64,000 bases of DNA from Cohnella rhizoplanae (GCF_948329515.1 NZ_CAOJCN010000011.1:124001-188000); one strand, 5' to 3'; counted from the stretch's first letter, positions 1-8,687 are shown. Translations and numbers: made by a program. The notes: generated by a model not told the origin, from the sequence alone.

Positions 1-32
1 GCGACGTCATGCACTTCCGCTTCAACGTATAA
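1..32 (+). CDS. C-terminal end of an unidentified upstream gene (partial)
   Basis: An open frame enters the window and ends at TAA 30-32, reading DVMHFRFNV before the stop. A strong intrinsic terminator follows 28 bases later, which supports this being the real end of a plus-strand gene. Too little is present to identify a family. Confidence 0.45.
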   Translation, partial: DVMHFRFNV

Positions 33-59
33 CGAACAGCCGCCGCATGGCGCAAGGAT

Positions 60-88
60 AGCCCCGGGTGGGATGCCCGGGGCTTTTT
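60..88 (+). terminator. Intrinsic terminator
   Basis: A GCCCCGGG / CCCGGGGC stem with a short loop is followed directly by TTTTT. It ends the gene that enters from the left edge. The T-run merges into the first, degenerate unit of the adjacent tandem array. Confidence 0.85.
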
Positions 89-550
89 ACGCTGCTTTTC
101 GAGGCAACTCCCGCCTCCAAACGCCTCCGTTCCTGCAGTTACGCTGCTTATCGAGGTAACTCCCGTCTCCAAGCGCCTCCGCGCCCGAAGTTACGCTGCT
201 TTTCGAGGTAACTCCGCTTCCAAGCGCCTCCGCGCCCGCAGTTACGCTGCTATTCGAGGTAACTCTGCTTCCAAGCGCCTCAGCCTCCGCAGTTACGCTG
301 CTTTTCGAGGTAATTCCCGCCTCCAAGCGCCTCCGCGCCAGCAGTTACGCTGCTATTCGAGGTAACTCCCGCCTCCAAGCGCCTCCGCGCCCGCAGTTAC
401 GCTGCTATTCGAGGTAATTCCGCTTCCAAGCGGCTCTGCCCCCGAAGTTACGCTGCTATTCGAGGTAACTCCCGCCTCCAAGCGCCTCCTCGCCCGCAGT
501 TACGCTGCTATTCGAGGTAACTCCCGCCTCCAAGCACCTCCGCGCCAGCA
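85..550. repeat. Tandem array A: nine 51-52 bp units, each with an inverted repeat
   Basis: The core AGTTAC-N13-GTAACT recurs at 137, 189, 240, 291, 343, 395, 446 and 498, with a degenerate first copy near 85. The spacing is 51-52 bp. The loop is GCTGCTNTTCGAG and the linker is a GC-rich CTCC-AAGCGCCTCC type. Some copies carry GTAATT instead of GTAACT, which keeps a G.U pair. Linkers are conserved, so this is not CRISPR. Bases 33-633 contain no credible gene: only the terminator, this array and a short GC-rich CCGCCCGGA repeat near 570-595. Confidence 0.9.
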
Positions 551-633
551 GCCCCCTAGCCTGCCGCCCGGACCCGCCGCCCGGACCGCCGCCCAATAAC
601 TTCCGCGGCAATTGAATACAATAGAGGGAAGCG

Positions 634-1056
634 CTAATCGTCCAAGTAGGTCCGATTGAACTTGGCGAGCAGTTCGCCGAGCCGCGCGCGCTCCTCGTCC
701 GTCCAGTCCTTGAGCAGCAGTCCTATGCGTTCGGTACGCTGCGCCTGCGTCTCCTCGAGCGCGCGCTGTCCCTCGTCGGTCAACTGGTAGAAATAAGCCC
801 GGCCGTCCTCGGGATCGGGCGTCTTGATCACGTAACCCTTCTGCTCAAGCGCGGTCGTCTGACGGCTGACGGTGGATATATCGAGGCGAAACTCCTCCGC
901 GAGCGCCTTGACGCCGGCGGAGCCGTGCGCCTGGATCTGGCCAAGCAGCAGATAAGCGGAGCGGTCGAGCGTCCCGAATTTGCGCGTCGAGATCGAGGTG
1001 AGGCGACGGATCAAGAGGGCGAGCTCGAGCTCGATAGTGCTTATTTCCTTATTCAC
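634..1056 (-). CDS. MarR-family transcriptional regulator
   Basis: A winged-helix repressor of the MarR type, about 140 residues. The central HTH region (around VKALAEEFRLDISTVSRQ) is followed by the wing (DPEDGRAYFYQLTDEG), with dimerisation helices at both ends. The GTG start at 1056 is chosen because GGTGGTGG sits just upstream on the minus strand; longer frames reach 1077 or 1110 without a better SD. It is divergent from the CBS-domain gene and the MFS pump, the usual layout for a MarR protein controlling an efflux operon. A palindrome over the shared promoter region is a candidate operator. The ligand is unknown. Confidence 0.88.
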   Translation of the reverse strand: MNKEISTIELELALLIRRLTSISTRKFGTLDRSAYLLLGQIQAHGSAGVKALAEEFRLDISTVSRQTTALEQKGYVIKTPDPEDGRAYFYQLTDEGQRALEETQAQRTERIGLLLKDWTDEERARLGELLAKFNRTYLDD

Positions 1057-1137
1057 GATCCCACCACCTTGCTGCATCTTGTTCATCATCGTACCATACG
1101 AAACGTGCATTTCAAGCGAGATTCGCGGCTAGAACGA

Positions 1138-1165
1138 TTGACATTTATTTATGTAGTTGTATAAT
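1138..1165 (+). promoter_or_regulatory. Sigma-A promoter of the CBS-MFS operon
   Basis: TTGACA at 1138-1143 and TATAAT at 1160-1165 are both consensus, with a 16-base spacer. The promoter lies about 50 bases before the CBS-domain start and close to the 5' end of the divergent MarR gene. Confidence 0.85.
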
Positions 1166-1197
1166 ACATTTATATGTTTACTTTTGCAATACAACTA
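1154..1197. promoter_or_regulatory. Candidate MarR operator (inverted repeats over the -10)
   Basis: TAGTTGTAT at 1154-1162 is exactly inverted as ATACAACTA at 1189-1197. A smaller palindrome TGTAT-A-ATACA covers the -10 box (1158-1168). The position is right for repression by the divergent MarR protein. Binding is inferred. Confidence 0.5.
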
Positions 1198-1212
1198 ACT
1201 GGAGGGGCTCGC

Positions 1213-1668
1213 ATGCAAGCGCACGAGATCATGAGCAAGCCGGTGTACAAGGTCAAACAGAACGATACGGTACGCCAAGTGATCGAGAGGTTCATCGAGC
1301 ACGGCATTAGCGGCTTGCCCGTCGTCAACGATCGCAACGAGATCGTCGGGTACGTGAGCGACGGCGACATCATGCGTTATATCGGCAAGCATGCGGACCG
1401 GTACGTCGACTTCTTCTATGCGTCCGTCCTGATCCAAGGGGATAACGAGCAATTCGAGGAAAGAGCCCGCAGGCTCCTGGATCTCGGCGTCATGTCGATC
1501 GCCAAGACCAAAGTGATCAAGGCGGCCTGGGACGACGAGGTAGAGAACATCGCAGCCGTGCTCGGCAAAAAGCAGATCAAGAAGCTGCCCGTCGAGCGGG
1601 ACGGCGTGTTGGTCGGCATTATCAGCCGCGGCAACGTCGTTCGCCACGCATTCGGGAATTTACTGTGA
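1213..1668 (+). CDS. Paired CBS-domain protein
   Basis: A stand-alone CBS-pair protein of 151 residues. CBS 1 runs from about residue 5 to 60 (MSKPVYKVKQNDTV, SGLPVVN, VGYVSDGDI). CBS 2 spans about 80-148 (VMSIAKTKVIKAAWDD, KKLPVERDGVLVGIISR). Such pairs bind adenosine nucleotides and act as energy or ligand sensors; no catalytic domain is attached. ATG 1213 is preceded by GGAGGGG and is preferred over the upstream 1174 start. It is first in a likely two-gene operon with the MFS pump 55 bases downstream, behind a consensus promoter facing a MarR gene. Its role relative to the pump is unknown. Confidence 0.88.
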   Translation: MQAHEIMSKPVYKVKQNDTVRQVIERFIEHGISGLPVVNDRNEIVGYVSDGDIMRYIGKHADRYVDFFYASVLIQGDNEQFEERARRLLDLGVMSIAKTKVIKAAWDDEVENIAAVLGKKQIKKLPVERDGVLVGIISRGNVVRHAFGNLL

Positions 1669-1723
1669 GACCACGATTCGCGCCAGCATTCACATCCCAT
1701 ATTTAAAAGGAGCTAATCATCGC

Positions 1724-2968
1724 ATGTCATCCACATCAAAAGCCGCTCCCGCCGCTTCCCCATTGACGCCGGAAGGGAGCTTGCTCAAGCAGCCGCGCGC
1801 CGTATGGGCGGTCGGCTTCGCTTGCGTCATCGCGTTCATGGGCATCGGCCTCGTCGATCCGATCCTGCCGGCTATCGCCAAGGAGCTGCGGGCCTCGCCG
1901 AGCGAAGTCTCCTTGCTCTTCACCAGCTACAATGCGGTCATGGCGGTCATGATGCTCATCACCGGCGTCATTCAATCCCGCATCGGCATGAAGGGAACGC
2001 TGCTGGCCGGCATCGTCATCATCGCCGTCTTCGCGGCGCTCGGCGGGGCCTCCGACGGCATCTGGGCGCTCATCGGGCTGCGAGGCGGCTGGGGCCTCGG
2101 CAACTCGCTGTTCGTCGCCACCTCGCTCACGGCGATCGTCACGCTGTCGACGGGCAGCGTCGCCCGGGCGATCATTCTGTACGAGGCCGCGATCGGCCTC
2201 GGCATCTCGGTCGGCCCGCTGATCGGCGGCGAGCTGGGCTCCATCTCGTGGAGGGGGCCGTTCTATGGCGTCGCCGCGCTCATGGTCATCGCGTTCTTGT
2301 CCCTCGCGATAACGATGCCGAAGGCCCAAAAGCCGGCCGCATCCGCCGGTCGCCGCAAGGCCTCGCTGGCCGACCCGTTCCGCGCGCTGAAGCATCGTTC
2401 GCTCCTCGTCTTCGGCCTGGGGGCCTGCCTGTATAACTTCGGCTTCTTCACTTTGCTCGCCTACGCGCCGCTCGTCCTCGACGAGTATTTCGGCTACGAC
2501 GCGCACGGTCTCGGCTATATCTTCCTCGGCTGGGGCATCCTGCTCGCCGTCACCTCCGTATTCATGGCGCCGGTGCTCCAGCGCAAGTTCGGCACGCTCA
2601 AGTCGATGTACGCCATGCTGACTTTGTTTGGTCTCGTACTGTTCGCGATGGGCATCTGGACGACGACCGAGTGGGTCGTCGTAGGCGCGATCGTGTTCGC
2701 GGGCGCCCTGCTCGGCAACAACAATACGCTTATCACGACGGCCGTCATGAACGCCGCGCCGGTCGAGCGCTCGACGGCATCCGCGGCTTATAGCTTCCTG
2801 CGTTTCATCGGCGGCGCGATCGCGCCTTTCTTCGCCGGGAAGCTCGCCGAGTGGTACAATCCTCACGTGCCGTTCGTCGTCGGAGGCGCGTTCGTGCTGG
2901 CGGCCGTCGTCGTTATTATGCTGAACCAGCGTCATCTGCAGCACGTGGACAAGGCCGGCGCGCACTAA
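1724..2968 (+). CDS. MFS drug-efflux-type transporter
   Basis: A 414-residue, 12-TM major facilitator. TM1 begins near residue 27 (VGFACVIAFMGIGLVDPILPAIA). A motif-C-like element of drug/H+ antiporters is visible in TM5 (LGISVGPLIGGELG). The SD AAAAGGAG lies 11 bases before the ATG. It probably exports a toxic compound sensed by the adjacent MarR protein, with which it shares a regulated promoter region. The substrate cannot be deduced. Confidence 0.88.
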   Translation: MSSTSKAAPAASPLTPEGSLLKQPRAVWAVGFACVIAFMGIGLVDPILPAIAKELRASPSEVSLLFTSYNAVMAVMMLITGVIQSRIGMKGTLLAGIVIIAVFAALGGASDGIWALIGLRGGWGLGNSLFVATSLTAIVTLSTGSVARAIILYEAAIGLGISVGPLIGGELGSISWRGPFYGVAALMVIAFLSLAITMPKAQKPAASAGRRKASLADPFRALKHRSLLVFGLGACLYNFGFFTLLAYAPLVLDEYFGYDAHGLGYIFLGWGILLAVTSVFMAPVLQRKFGTLKSMYAMLTLFGLVLFAMGIWTTTEWVVVGAIVFAGALLGNNNTLITTAVMNAAPVERSTASAAYSFLRFIGGAIAPFFAGKLAEWYNPHVPFVVGGAFVLAAVVVIMLNQRHLQHVDKAGAH

Positions 2969-2978
2969 TATATAGTTT

Positions 2979-3012
2979 AACGGCCGTCCCCGGCATCCGG
3001 CGGACGGCCGTT
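2979..3012. terminator. GC-rich stem-loop after the MFS gene
   Basis: AACGGCCGTCC (2979-2989) pairs perfectly with GGACGGCCGTT (3002-3012) across a 12-base loop. There is no T-run, so it may be a weak terminator or an RNA-stabilising hairpin. Confidence 0.45.
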
Positions 3013-3142
3013 CGGCGTCCGGACAAGCCGCAACCTTTTTTCCGCGGCGCGCGTCTGAGGGGATGCAAGATTTGCCGGGAACGGCCGTGTCGCATCATAA
3101 GCGCGGGGACCCCATTGCAACTTAGAGAGGAGCAACATTACC

Positions 3143-3982
3143 ATGCTAAAATCAAAAACGATCCTATTGTTGACCGCCGCCGGCATCCTCGGAGCCACCG
3201 CGGTCGCCGGGGCATCCGGCCTCACGCAGAAGGTTAGCGGCCTCCTGCGCTCCGATATTCACGTATCCGTCAACGGGGTCGCTTACGGCTCGATCCAACC
3301 CGTTTATATCGATGGGAAGGCGTACGTGCCGCTGCGCGACACCGCAGGCGCCATGGGCTACGAGATCGCCTGGAATCCGCAGGCCAAGCAGTTCGACCTG
3401 ACCCCCAAGAAGGAGGAGCAAGCCCCCGTGGACCCGTACATTCTGAACACCGGCGTCGTGACGGAGGCGCAGACCGCGAACGGTCTCACGAGCTTGAACG
3501 TAATGGGTAAAGGCTCGGCCGGCACCTTCGACTGGATCGTCGCCAAGGTGGACAAGGACACGGTCATCGTGGACGCATCCGGCGCGGCCAAGACGGCGGC
3601 CGATCTCAAGGCAGGCTCGCGCGTCGCCGTCGAGTACGGACCGATCGTGGCGCTGAGCTTCCCGGGCCAGTCGCATGCGGCCAAGGTGACGCTGCTGGGC
3701 GAACGCCTCATTAAGGAAGATAAAGTCGGCGCCGTCAACAAGACGGAGAGCGGCTGGCAGATCCAACTCGGTACGGGCACCGGCGACGCGGCCATTTCCA
3801 ATCTCGTGCTGAACGTCGGCCCGGACGCGCTGATCGTCACTTCGGCCGGCGAGCCGATCAAGGCAGAGGACATCAAGGCCGGCGCGAAGGTCCGGGCGTT
3901 CTATGGCCCCTCGACCACCAAGAGCATCCCGGCGCAGAGCGCGGCGGATACGATCGTCGTCCTGCCGGCCGACGCGCAATAA
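3143..3982 (+). CDS. Secreted protein with copper-amine-oxidase-like N-terminal (stalk) domain
   Basis: A 279-residue exported protein. The signal peptide is about residues 1-25 (MLKSKTILLLTAAGILGATA). The stalk domain at about 33-90 has the hallmark pattern VSVNGVAYG...VYIDGKAYVPLRDTA...GYEIAWN. The remaining 190 residues hold two similar segments, each with a KAGA/S-RV motif (LKAGSRVAVEYGP; IKAGAKVRAFYGP), so a beta-rich internal duplication is likely. The SD GAGAGGAG precedes the ATG. The stalk domain is common in secreted proteins of Paenibacillaceae and is not an enzyme. Function unknown; probably cell-wall or matrix associated. Confidence 0.85.
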   Translation: MLKSKTILLLTAAGILGATAVAGASGLTQKVSGLLRSDIHVSVNGVAYGSIQPVYIDGKAYVPLRDTAGAMGYEIAWNPQAKQFDLTPKKEEQAPVDPYILNTGVVTEAQTANGLTSLNVMGKGSAGTFDWIVAKVDKDTVIVDASGAAKTAADLKAGSRVAVEYGPIVALSFPGQSHAAKVTLLGERLIKEDKVGAVNKTESGWQIQLGTGTGDAAISNLVLNVGPDALIVTSAGEPIKAEDIKAGAKVRAFYGPSTTKSIPAQSAADTIVVLPADAQ

Positions 3983-4002
3983 TACAACCGAATGCTTGAG
4001 CG

Positions 4003-4032
4003 GAGCGGTCCCGGGAGGGATCGCTCTTTTTT
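4003..4032 (+). terminator. Intrinsic terminator of the stalk-domain gene
   Basis: GAGCGGTCCC and GGGATCGCTC pair around a GGGA loop, with one G.U pair, followed by TTTTTT. Confidence 0.9.
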
Positions 4033-4102
4033 GCGTCAAGATGCTGCCGCTCGCGAGCGGTCTCGTTCGAAAGCTGTGTCGGGTGTGGGCGCGAACGGAA
4101 CT

Positions 4103-4111
4103 TGATATAAT
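4103..4111 (+). promoter_or_regulatory. Extended -10 promoter of the ABC exporter gene
   Basis: TG-A-TATAAT lies 56 bases before the start codon with no clear -35. The same TGATATAAT string precedes prfA, ywlC and upp in this window. Confidence 0.55.
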
Positions 4112-4166
4112 CGGGATAACCGCAATAAACGCAATCCATCCAATCATCAGAAGGAAGCATCGACAC

Positions 4167-5972
4167 ATGAGAAGACTAAGCGAAAATCATGAAGCGGGGG
4201 CCGGTCTGTCGGACGTCAAGCTGTCCCGCGTTCTTCTGCTTTTCAAGCCGTATGCCGGACAGCTGGGATTTATCCTGCTGCTGTCGCTCGCGGCTACGCT
4301 GGCGGGACTGGCCGCCCCGCTCGCGACCAAGGAGCTCGTAGACCAGGCCATCCCGCGCAAGGATACGGGACTGCTCCTGCTGTTCGCCGGATTGATGGCG
4401 GCAAGCCCGCTCGTCAAGGGCGTGCTGAACGTCTGGCAGACCCACTTGAACAACAAAGTCGGCCAGAGCGTCATGCGCGATCTGAACAACCGCCTGTTCC
4501 GCAATCTGCAGCGCCAGTCGATGTCGTTTTTCACGCGATCGAGAACGGGAGAGATCGTCCAGCGCATCTCCGGGGACGTCCAGGCCGTGCAAGGCGCCAT
4601 TACCGGCACGATCGTCACGGCGATCACCCAGACGGTTACCTTGATCGCGACCGTCGTCATCCTGCTGCGGCTAGACTGGCGGATGGCGCTCGTATCGATG
4701 GCCGTCATTCCCGCGCTGCTCCTGCCCGCCAGGCGGATCGCGGCGCTGCGCAAATCGCTGCGGCTGCGCGTCCAGACGCTGCGGGGCGAGATGTCCTCGC
4801 ATCTGTCGGAGACGTTCGGCGTGTCCGGCGCGCTGCTCACTCGCATATACGGGAGGGAAGAGACGCAGGTCCGCAAGTTCGGCGAGATGAACGACACGGT
4901 GAAGAGCATGGAATTGCGGCTCGGTCTCATCGGCAGATGGTACGGGATGGCCGCAGGGGTATCCAACCCGCTGGCCACGGCGATTATCTATCTGTACGGC
5001 GGCTGGCTCGTCGTCCAGGGCGATATGTCCATCGGCTCGGTGATCGCCTTCGCCGCCTTGACGGGCCGGATGTACGAACCCGTATCCGGACTCCTCGGCG
5101 TACACCTGGATCTGTCCGCGGCGATGGGCATCTTTCAGCGCATTTTCGAGTATCTGGACCTGAAGCCGGAGGTCGCGGACGCGCCGCAGGCGAAGCCGCT
5201 GGAGAGAGGGAGCGGGCTGGTGGAATTCGACGGCGTCGAGTTCGCGTACGCGCCGGGCGGGGCAGCCGTGCTGCGGGGGATCGACCTGACCGCGAGGCCG
5301 GGGCAGCTGCTGGCGCTGGTCGGCCCGAGCGGGGCCGGCAAGACGACGCTCGCGGGGCTGGTCGGCAGGCTGTACGATCCGACGCGAGGCTCGGTGCGGA
5401 TCGACGGGCGCGACGTTCGCGGCGTGACGGTGCGTTCGCTGCGCGAACAGATCGCTTACGTGACGCAGGAGCCTTTCTTATTTTTCGGCACGATCGCCGA
5501 CAACCTCCGCTTCGCGAAGGAGGACGCCACGGCGGCGGAGATGGAGGCTGCCTGCAGGCAGGCCTACATCCACGACGTGATCGCGGGGCTGCCGCAAGGC
5601 TACGATACGAAGGTAGGGGAGCGGGGCCATAGGCTCTCGGGCGGCGAGCGTCAGCGGATCGCCATCGCCCGGGCGATCCTGAAGGATCCCCGCATCCTCG
5701 TGCTGGACGAAGCGACCTCGCATCTGGACTCGCGCTCGGAGGCGTACGTGCAGGAGGCGCTGGAGGGACTCATGGCCGGCCGCACGACGATCGCCATCGC
5801 GCACCGCCTGTCCACCGTGCGGGCTGCGGACGCGATCGCCGTGCTGGACCGCGGCCGTATCGTCGAGCTGGGCGGCCATGACGAGCTGTTGGCCCGAGGC
5901 GGGCTCTACGCCATGCTGTACCGGACGCAGTTCGCGGAGGTGCCGGCGGACGCCGGAGACCGTAGCGAATAG
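4167..5972 (+). CDS. ABC exporter half-transporter, MsbA/BmrA/YwjA-like
   Basis: A 601-residue fusion of a six-helix transmembrane domain (about 1-330) and a nucleotide-binding domain (about 350-595). The NBD shows Walker A GPSGAGKTT, Q-loop YVTQEP, signature LSGGERQRIA, Walker B ILVLDEATSHLD and H-loop IAHRLSTV. It should dimerise and export a lipophilic substrate or drug using ATP. ATG 4167 follows AGAAGGAAG and lies downstream of an extended -10; a longer in-frame extension back to 3903 overlaps the previous gene and its terminator and is rejected. It stands alone, so the substrate is undetermined. Confidence 0.92.
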   Translation: MRRLSENHEAGAGLSDVKLSRVLLLFKPYAGQLGFILLLSLAATLAGLAAPLATKELVDQAIPRKDTGLLLLFAGLMAASPLVKGVLNVWQTHLNNKVGQSVMRDLNNRLFRNLQRQSMSFFTRSRTGEIVQRISGDVQAVQGAITGTIVTAITQTVTLIATVVILLRLDWRMALVSMAVIPALLLPARRIAALRKSLRLRVQTLRGEMSSHLSETFGVSGALLTRIYGREETQVRKFGEMNDTVKSMELRLGLIGRWYGMAAGVSNPLATAIIYLYGGWLVVQGDMSIGSVIAFAALTGRMYEPVSGLLGVHLDLSAAMGIFQRIFEYLDLKPEVADAPQAKPLERGSGLVEFDGVEFAYAPGGAAVLRGIDLTARPGQLLALVGPSGAGKTTLAGLVGRLYDPTRGSVRIDGRDVRGVTVRSLREQIAYVTQEPFLFFGTIADNLRFAKEDATAAEMEAACRQAYIHDVIAGLPQGYDTKVGERGHRLSGGERQRIAIARAILKDPRILVLDEATSHLDSRSEAYVQEALEGLMAGRTTIAIAHRLSTVRAADAIAVLDRGRIVELGGHDELLARGGLYAMLYRTQFAEVPADAGDRSE

Positions 5973-6058
5973 GATCGTGCGAGGCATATCGGACGAAAAT
6001 ATCGTTGAACGGGGCCGCAAGCGCAATGGCAGTGGAAGTGAAGTGGCAGTGACAGAGC

Positions 6059-6097
6059 GGGGCGAGGCTAGCCGAGAATGACGGCTAGCCTCGCCCC
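6059..6097. terminator. Bidirectional terminator hairpin
   Basis: A perfect 16-bp stem (GGGGCGAGGCTAGCCG / CGGCTAGCCTCGCCCC) with a 7-base loop lies between the convergent ABC exporter and DinB genes. No long T-run flanks it. Confidence 0.7.
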
Positions 6098-6114
6098 GCA
6101 GGCGCTTCCTTGAC

Positions 6115-6618
6115 TCAGACGACAGGCGGTTCCATGCCTATATCCGTCCATTCCTCGCGCGCGGGCCCATAGAGGCCGGGTACGCGAAGTCCCGCCTGGC
6201 GCATCAGAACGGTCAACTGGCCGCGGTGATGCACCTCGTGCTGGATCACGACGCGGAGCGTGACGCCGCCCGGCCACTGCTCGCCGTACATGTCGCTCAT
6301 GCGGGCGAGATCCGCGTCCTGCCACTGGCCGCGCACGGCCTCGGCCACCTCGCGCGCGGTCCGCGCATACGCGGCCGCGATCTCCGCAGCGGCGGACGGC
6401 ACGACGTGCTCGTCGCCGGGAGCGGGTAGCTCGAGCCCCGTGCGGACCAGCATCTCGTGCGGGCTGCAGGTCAAGTGCCAGGCGAGCCGTCCGATCGTGC
6501 GGTAGCCGTCGGCCACGCGCTGCGACAGGGAAGCGTCCGTGAGCGACTCCAGCAGCCGGCGCGTGCCGGCGGATTCGTTTTCCCACTCCTGAACAAAGCT
6601 ATCGATGCTCGTGAACAT
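6115..6618 (-). CDS. DinB-family four-helix-bundle protein
   Basis: A 167-residue DinB/DfrB-like protein. The family's metal-binding histidines appear as AWHLTCSPHEM near residue 50 and HEVHHRGQL near residue 135. Members are metal-dependent thiol-transferase-like or uncharacterised stress proteins. ATG 6618 is preceded by GAAGGAGGAGAC on the minus strand and is preferred to 6639. The WYL-type regulator gene lies just upstream on the same strand, about 90 bases away; such pairs are common and suggest shared control. The substrate is unknown. Confidence 0.85.
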   Translation of the reverse strand: MFTSIDSFVQEWENESAGTRRLLESLTDASLSQRVADGYRTIGRLAWHLTCSPHEMLVRTGLELPAPGDEHVVPSAAAEIAAAYARTAREVAEAVRGQWQDADLARMSDMYGEQWPGGVTLRVVIQHEVHHRGQLTVLMRQAGLRVPGLYGPAREEWTDIGMEPPVV

Positions 6619-6711
6619 GTATATCGTCTCCTCCTTCAAATGAAGCGGCTGCGACTAGCGGCCATAGTCCGCCGTTCGCCGTCCGCCGATGCTGCATACT
6701 CGGACAGCTTA

Positions 6712-7692
6712 TCACGCCTTCGCTGACAACAGCGTGTCAGCGGTGCGATACATCCGCAGCACGTCGTCCGCGCAAGCCTGCACCGCCTCCGCCAGCTCGG
6801 GCGGCGACTCCACGTACACGCCTGTCCCGAACCCGAGCAGCCACCAGTGCAGCCATGGCTCGTCGGGCTGCCTGCTCCTGACGAGCAGCGTGCCATCCGG
6901 CCGGTCCTCGAACAGCGCGCCGTCGAGCGAGCCGAAGTAATCCTCCGCACGCGTCCGGGCGACGGGCGCGAACCGCAGGACAATCTCCTTCATGTTCCCA
7001 TGCCCCGCCGGCGGCATACTCTCCCACGTAAGCGGCCGCGCTTCCGGCTCCTCGCGCGGCTCGAAGGCTTCGTCCGTCCGAACCAGATCCCGGACGCGGG
7101 ACAGTCTGAACAGCCGGAAGTCTTCCCTTTTCAGACAATAGCCGTACATATACCAGATCAGCCCCTTGAGGACCAGCCGCACCGGCTCGCAGCGGCGCTC
7201 CGACCGTTCGCCGGCCATGTCCGTGTAGGAGAAGCGCACGATTTTTCTGTCGCGTATCGACTCGCGGAGCAGGGCGACCTTGATCTTGTCCTGAGAGGCC
7301 CCGCTCCAGGGATTGATGTCGATGATCAACTGCCCGGACGCGTCCTCGAGGCTGCTCTGCTCCGTCCCCGACAGCATCGCCCCCACCTTGTCCAGCAGTC
7401 TGCCGATCTCCCGTTCCTCCATCGCCTCGCGGACGCCCTTCAGGGCGATGACCATCGCCTGCAGCTCCTCCAGCGTCAGAAACTGCCGCTCGAGCCGGTA
7501 CCGCTCCATGATCTCGTAGCCGCCGCCTTCTCCGGCGTACGACACGATGGGGATGCCCGCCTGGCCCAGCGTCTCCATATCGCGGTAGACCGTCCGCAGC
7601 GACACCTCGAACCGGTCGGCGAGCTCCTTGGCGCCGATCCGGCGCCTGCCCAGCATCAGCATCGTTATGGCGAGCAGCCGGTCGAGCTTCAT
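6712..7692 (-). CDS. YafY-type HTH/WYL-domain transcriptional regulator
   Basis: A 326-residue DeoR-like regulator. The N-terminal HTH (about 1-60) contains RRIGAKELADRFEVSLRTVYRD. The WYL core lies around residues 140-220 (KIVRFSYTDMAGE..., CEPVRLVLKGLIWYMYGYC) and is followed by a WCX-like C-terminal extension. WYL domains sense nucleic-acid or small ligands. Its start overlaps the stop of the upstream LysR gene by four bases (ATGA), so the two are probably co-transcribed; the DinB gene follows. Confidence 0.9.
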   Translation of the reverse strand: MKLDRLLAITMLMLGRRRIGAKELADRFEVSLRTVYRDMETLGQAGIPIVSYAGEGGGYEIMERYRLERQFLTLEELQAMVIALKGVREAMEEREIGRLLDKVGAMLSGTEQSSLEDASGQLIIDINPWSGASQDKIKVALLRESIRDRKIVRFSYTDMAGERSERRCEPVRLVLKGLIWYMYGYCLKREDFRLFRLSRVRDLVRTDEAFEPREEPEARPLTWESMPPAGHGNMKEIVLRFAPVARTRAEDYFGSLDGALFEDRPDGTLLVRSRQPDEPWLHWWLLGFGTGVYVESPPELAEAVQACADDVLRMYRTADTLLSAKA

Positions 7693-8687
7693 GCGGTGAC
7701 CCCTCCTTTGCGGTGACCCCGGCGCGGCGGATGCGGATGGGAGTGCGGCGGCCCGAGGCCCAAGCTCAGCGACGCGTCCGGCTCCGGCAGCATCCCCCCG
7801 GAGGCGTCTGCCGCGATCTCCGGCATGGTCTCCCGTACCGCGGCGAGCTCTTCAAGAAACAACGCGAGCGGCCGGCTCACATAAGCGTCCCGGCGCATGA
7901 CGAAGTACGTCCGGATCCGGTTGTACGGATCGGGCAGCGGATGCACGCGCACCGTCCCGTCCGCCTCGGCCTTGGCCACGACGCTTCGCGGCATCAGCGA
8001 GATGCCGAGTCCCGCCGACACGCCGCCGATGATCGCCTCCAGCGTGCCGAACTCCATGATCCGCGGCTGCGCCCAGGCATGCTCCTTGGTCCAGCGCTCC
8101 AGGACGGACCGGTAATAGCAGCCGTCCGTGAACACGAGCATCGGTTCGCTGCCCAGCTCGCCGGCAGGGCCGCGTTCCGGCGAAGAGACGAGGACGATCT
8201 CCTCGTCGAACGCGGGCACCGCCGAGATCTCCGCCTCGGGCCAAGGCCCGGCGAGGAAGCCGCCGTCCGCCTCGTAGCGAAGCACCTTCTCTAGCACCGC
8301 CGCCGAGTTTCCGGTCGAGAGCGACAGCTCGACGTCGGGATAGCTGCGATGGTAGCCGGCCAGCAGCGAGGGCAGCCGCACAGCCGCGCAGCTCTGCGTC
8401 GAGGCGATCGCGAGCGGGCCCAGCGGCCCTTCCGGCGAAGATACGGCCTTGGCCGCTTCGTCCAGCAGGCCGACGATCCGTCCGGCATAATCGAGCAGCA
8501 GCTTGCCGTCCGCGGTCAGCGTCATGCCCCGATTGTGCCGGTGGAACAACGGCTTGCCCAGGTCGGTCTCCAGCTGGCGGATGCGCGCCGTCACGTTCGA
8601 CTGCACGTAGCCGAGCTTGGCTGCCGCCGCCGTCACCGTGCCCTCGAGCGCCACCGTCCGGAATATGCGCAGATCTCCGCTTTCCAT
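7689..8687 (-). CDS. LysR-family transcriptional regulator
   Basis: A 332-residue LysR protein. The N-terminal winged HTH (about 1-60) includes VALEGTVTAAAAKLGYVQSN and the PLFHRHNRGM wing. The periplasmic-binding-like effector domain spans about 90-290. ATG 8687 follows GAGGGGTC on the minus strand; the 15-residue extension to 8732 lacks an SD. It is divergent from the EamA transporter gene 137 bases away, the classic LysR-target layout, so regulation of that exporter is the best guess. The last 25 residues are proline/histidine/arginine-rich and overlap the WYL gene start, suggesting a later C-terminal extension. Confidence 0.9.
   Translation of the reverse strand: MESGDLRIFRTVALEGTVTAAAAKLGYVQSNVTARIRQLETDLGKPLFHRHNRGMTLTADGKLLLDYAGRIVGLLDEAAKAVSSPEGPLGPLAIASTQSCAAVRLPSLLAGYHRSYPDVELSLSTGNSAAVLEKVLRYEADGGFLAGPWPEAEISAVPAFDEEIVLVSSPERGPAGELGSEPMLVFTDGCYYRSVLERWTKEHAWAQPRIMEFGTLEAIIGGVSAGLGISLMPRSVVAKAEADGTVRVHPLPDPYNRIRTYFVMRRDAYVSRPLALFLEELAAVRETMPEIAADASGGMLPEPDASLSLGLGPPHSHPHPPRRGHRKGGVTA

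Noticed and set aside
85..550. CRISPR array
   Set aside because: The sequences between palindromes are themselves conserved repeats, not unique spacers, and no cas genes are nearby. The same applies to arrays B and C.
3903..4166. N-terminal extension of the ABC exporter
   Set aside because: It overlaps the stalk-domain gene, its terminator and the extended -10. ATG 4167 has a good SD.
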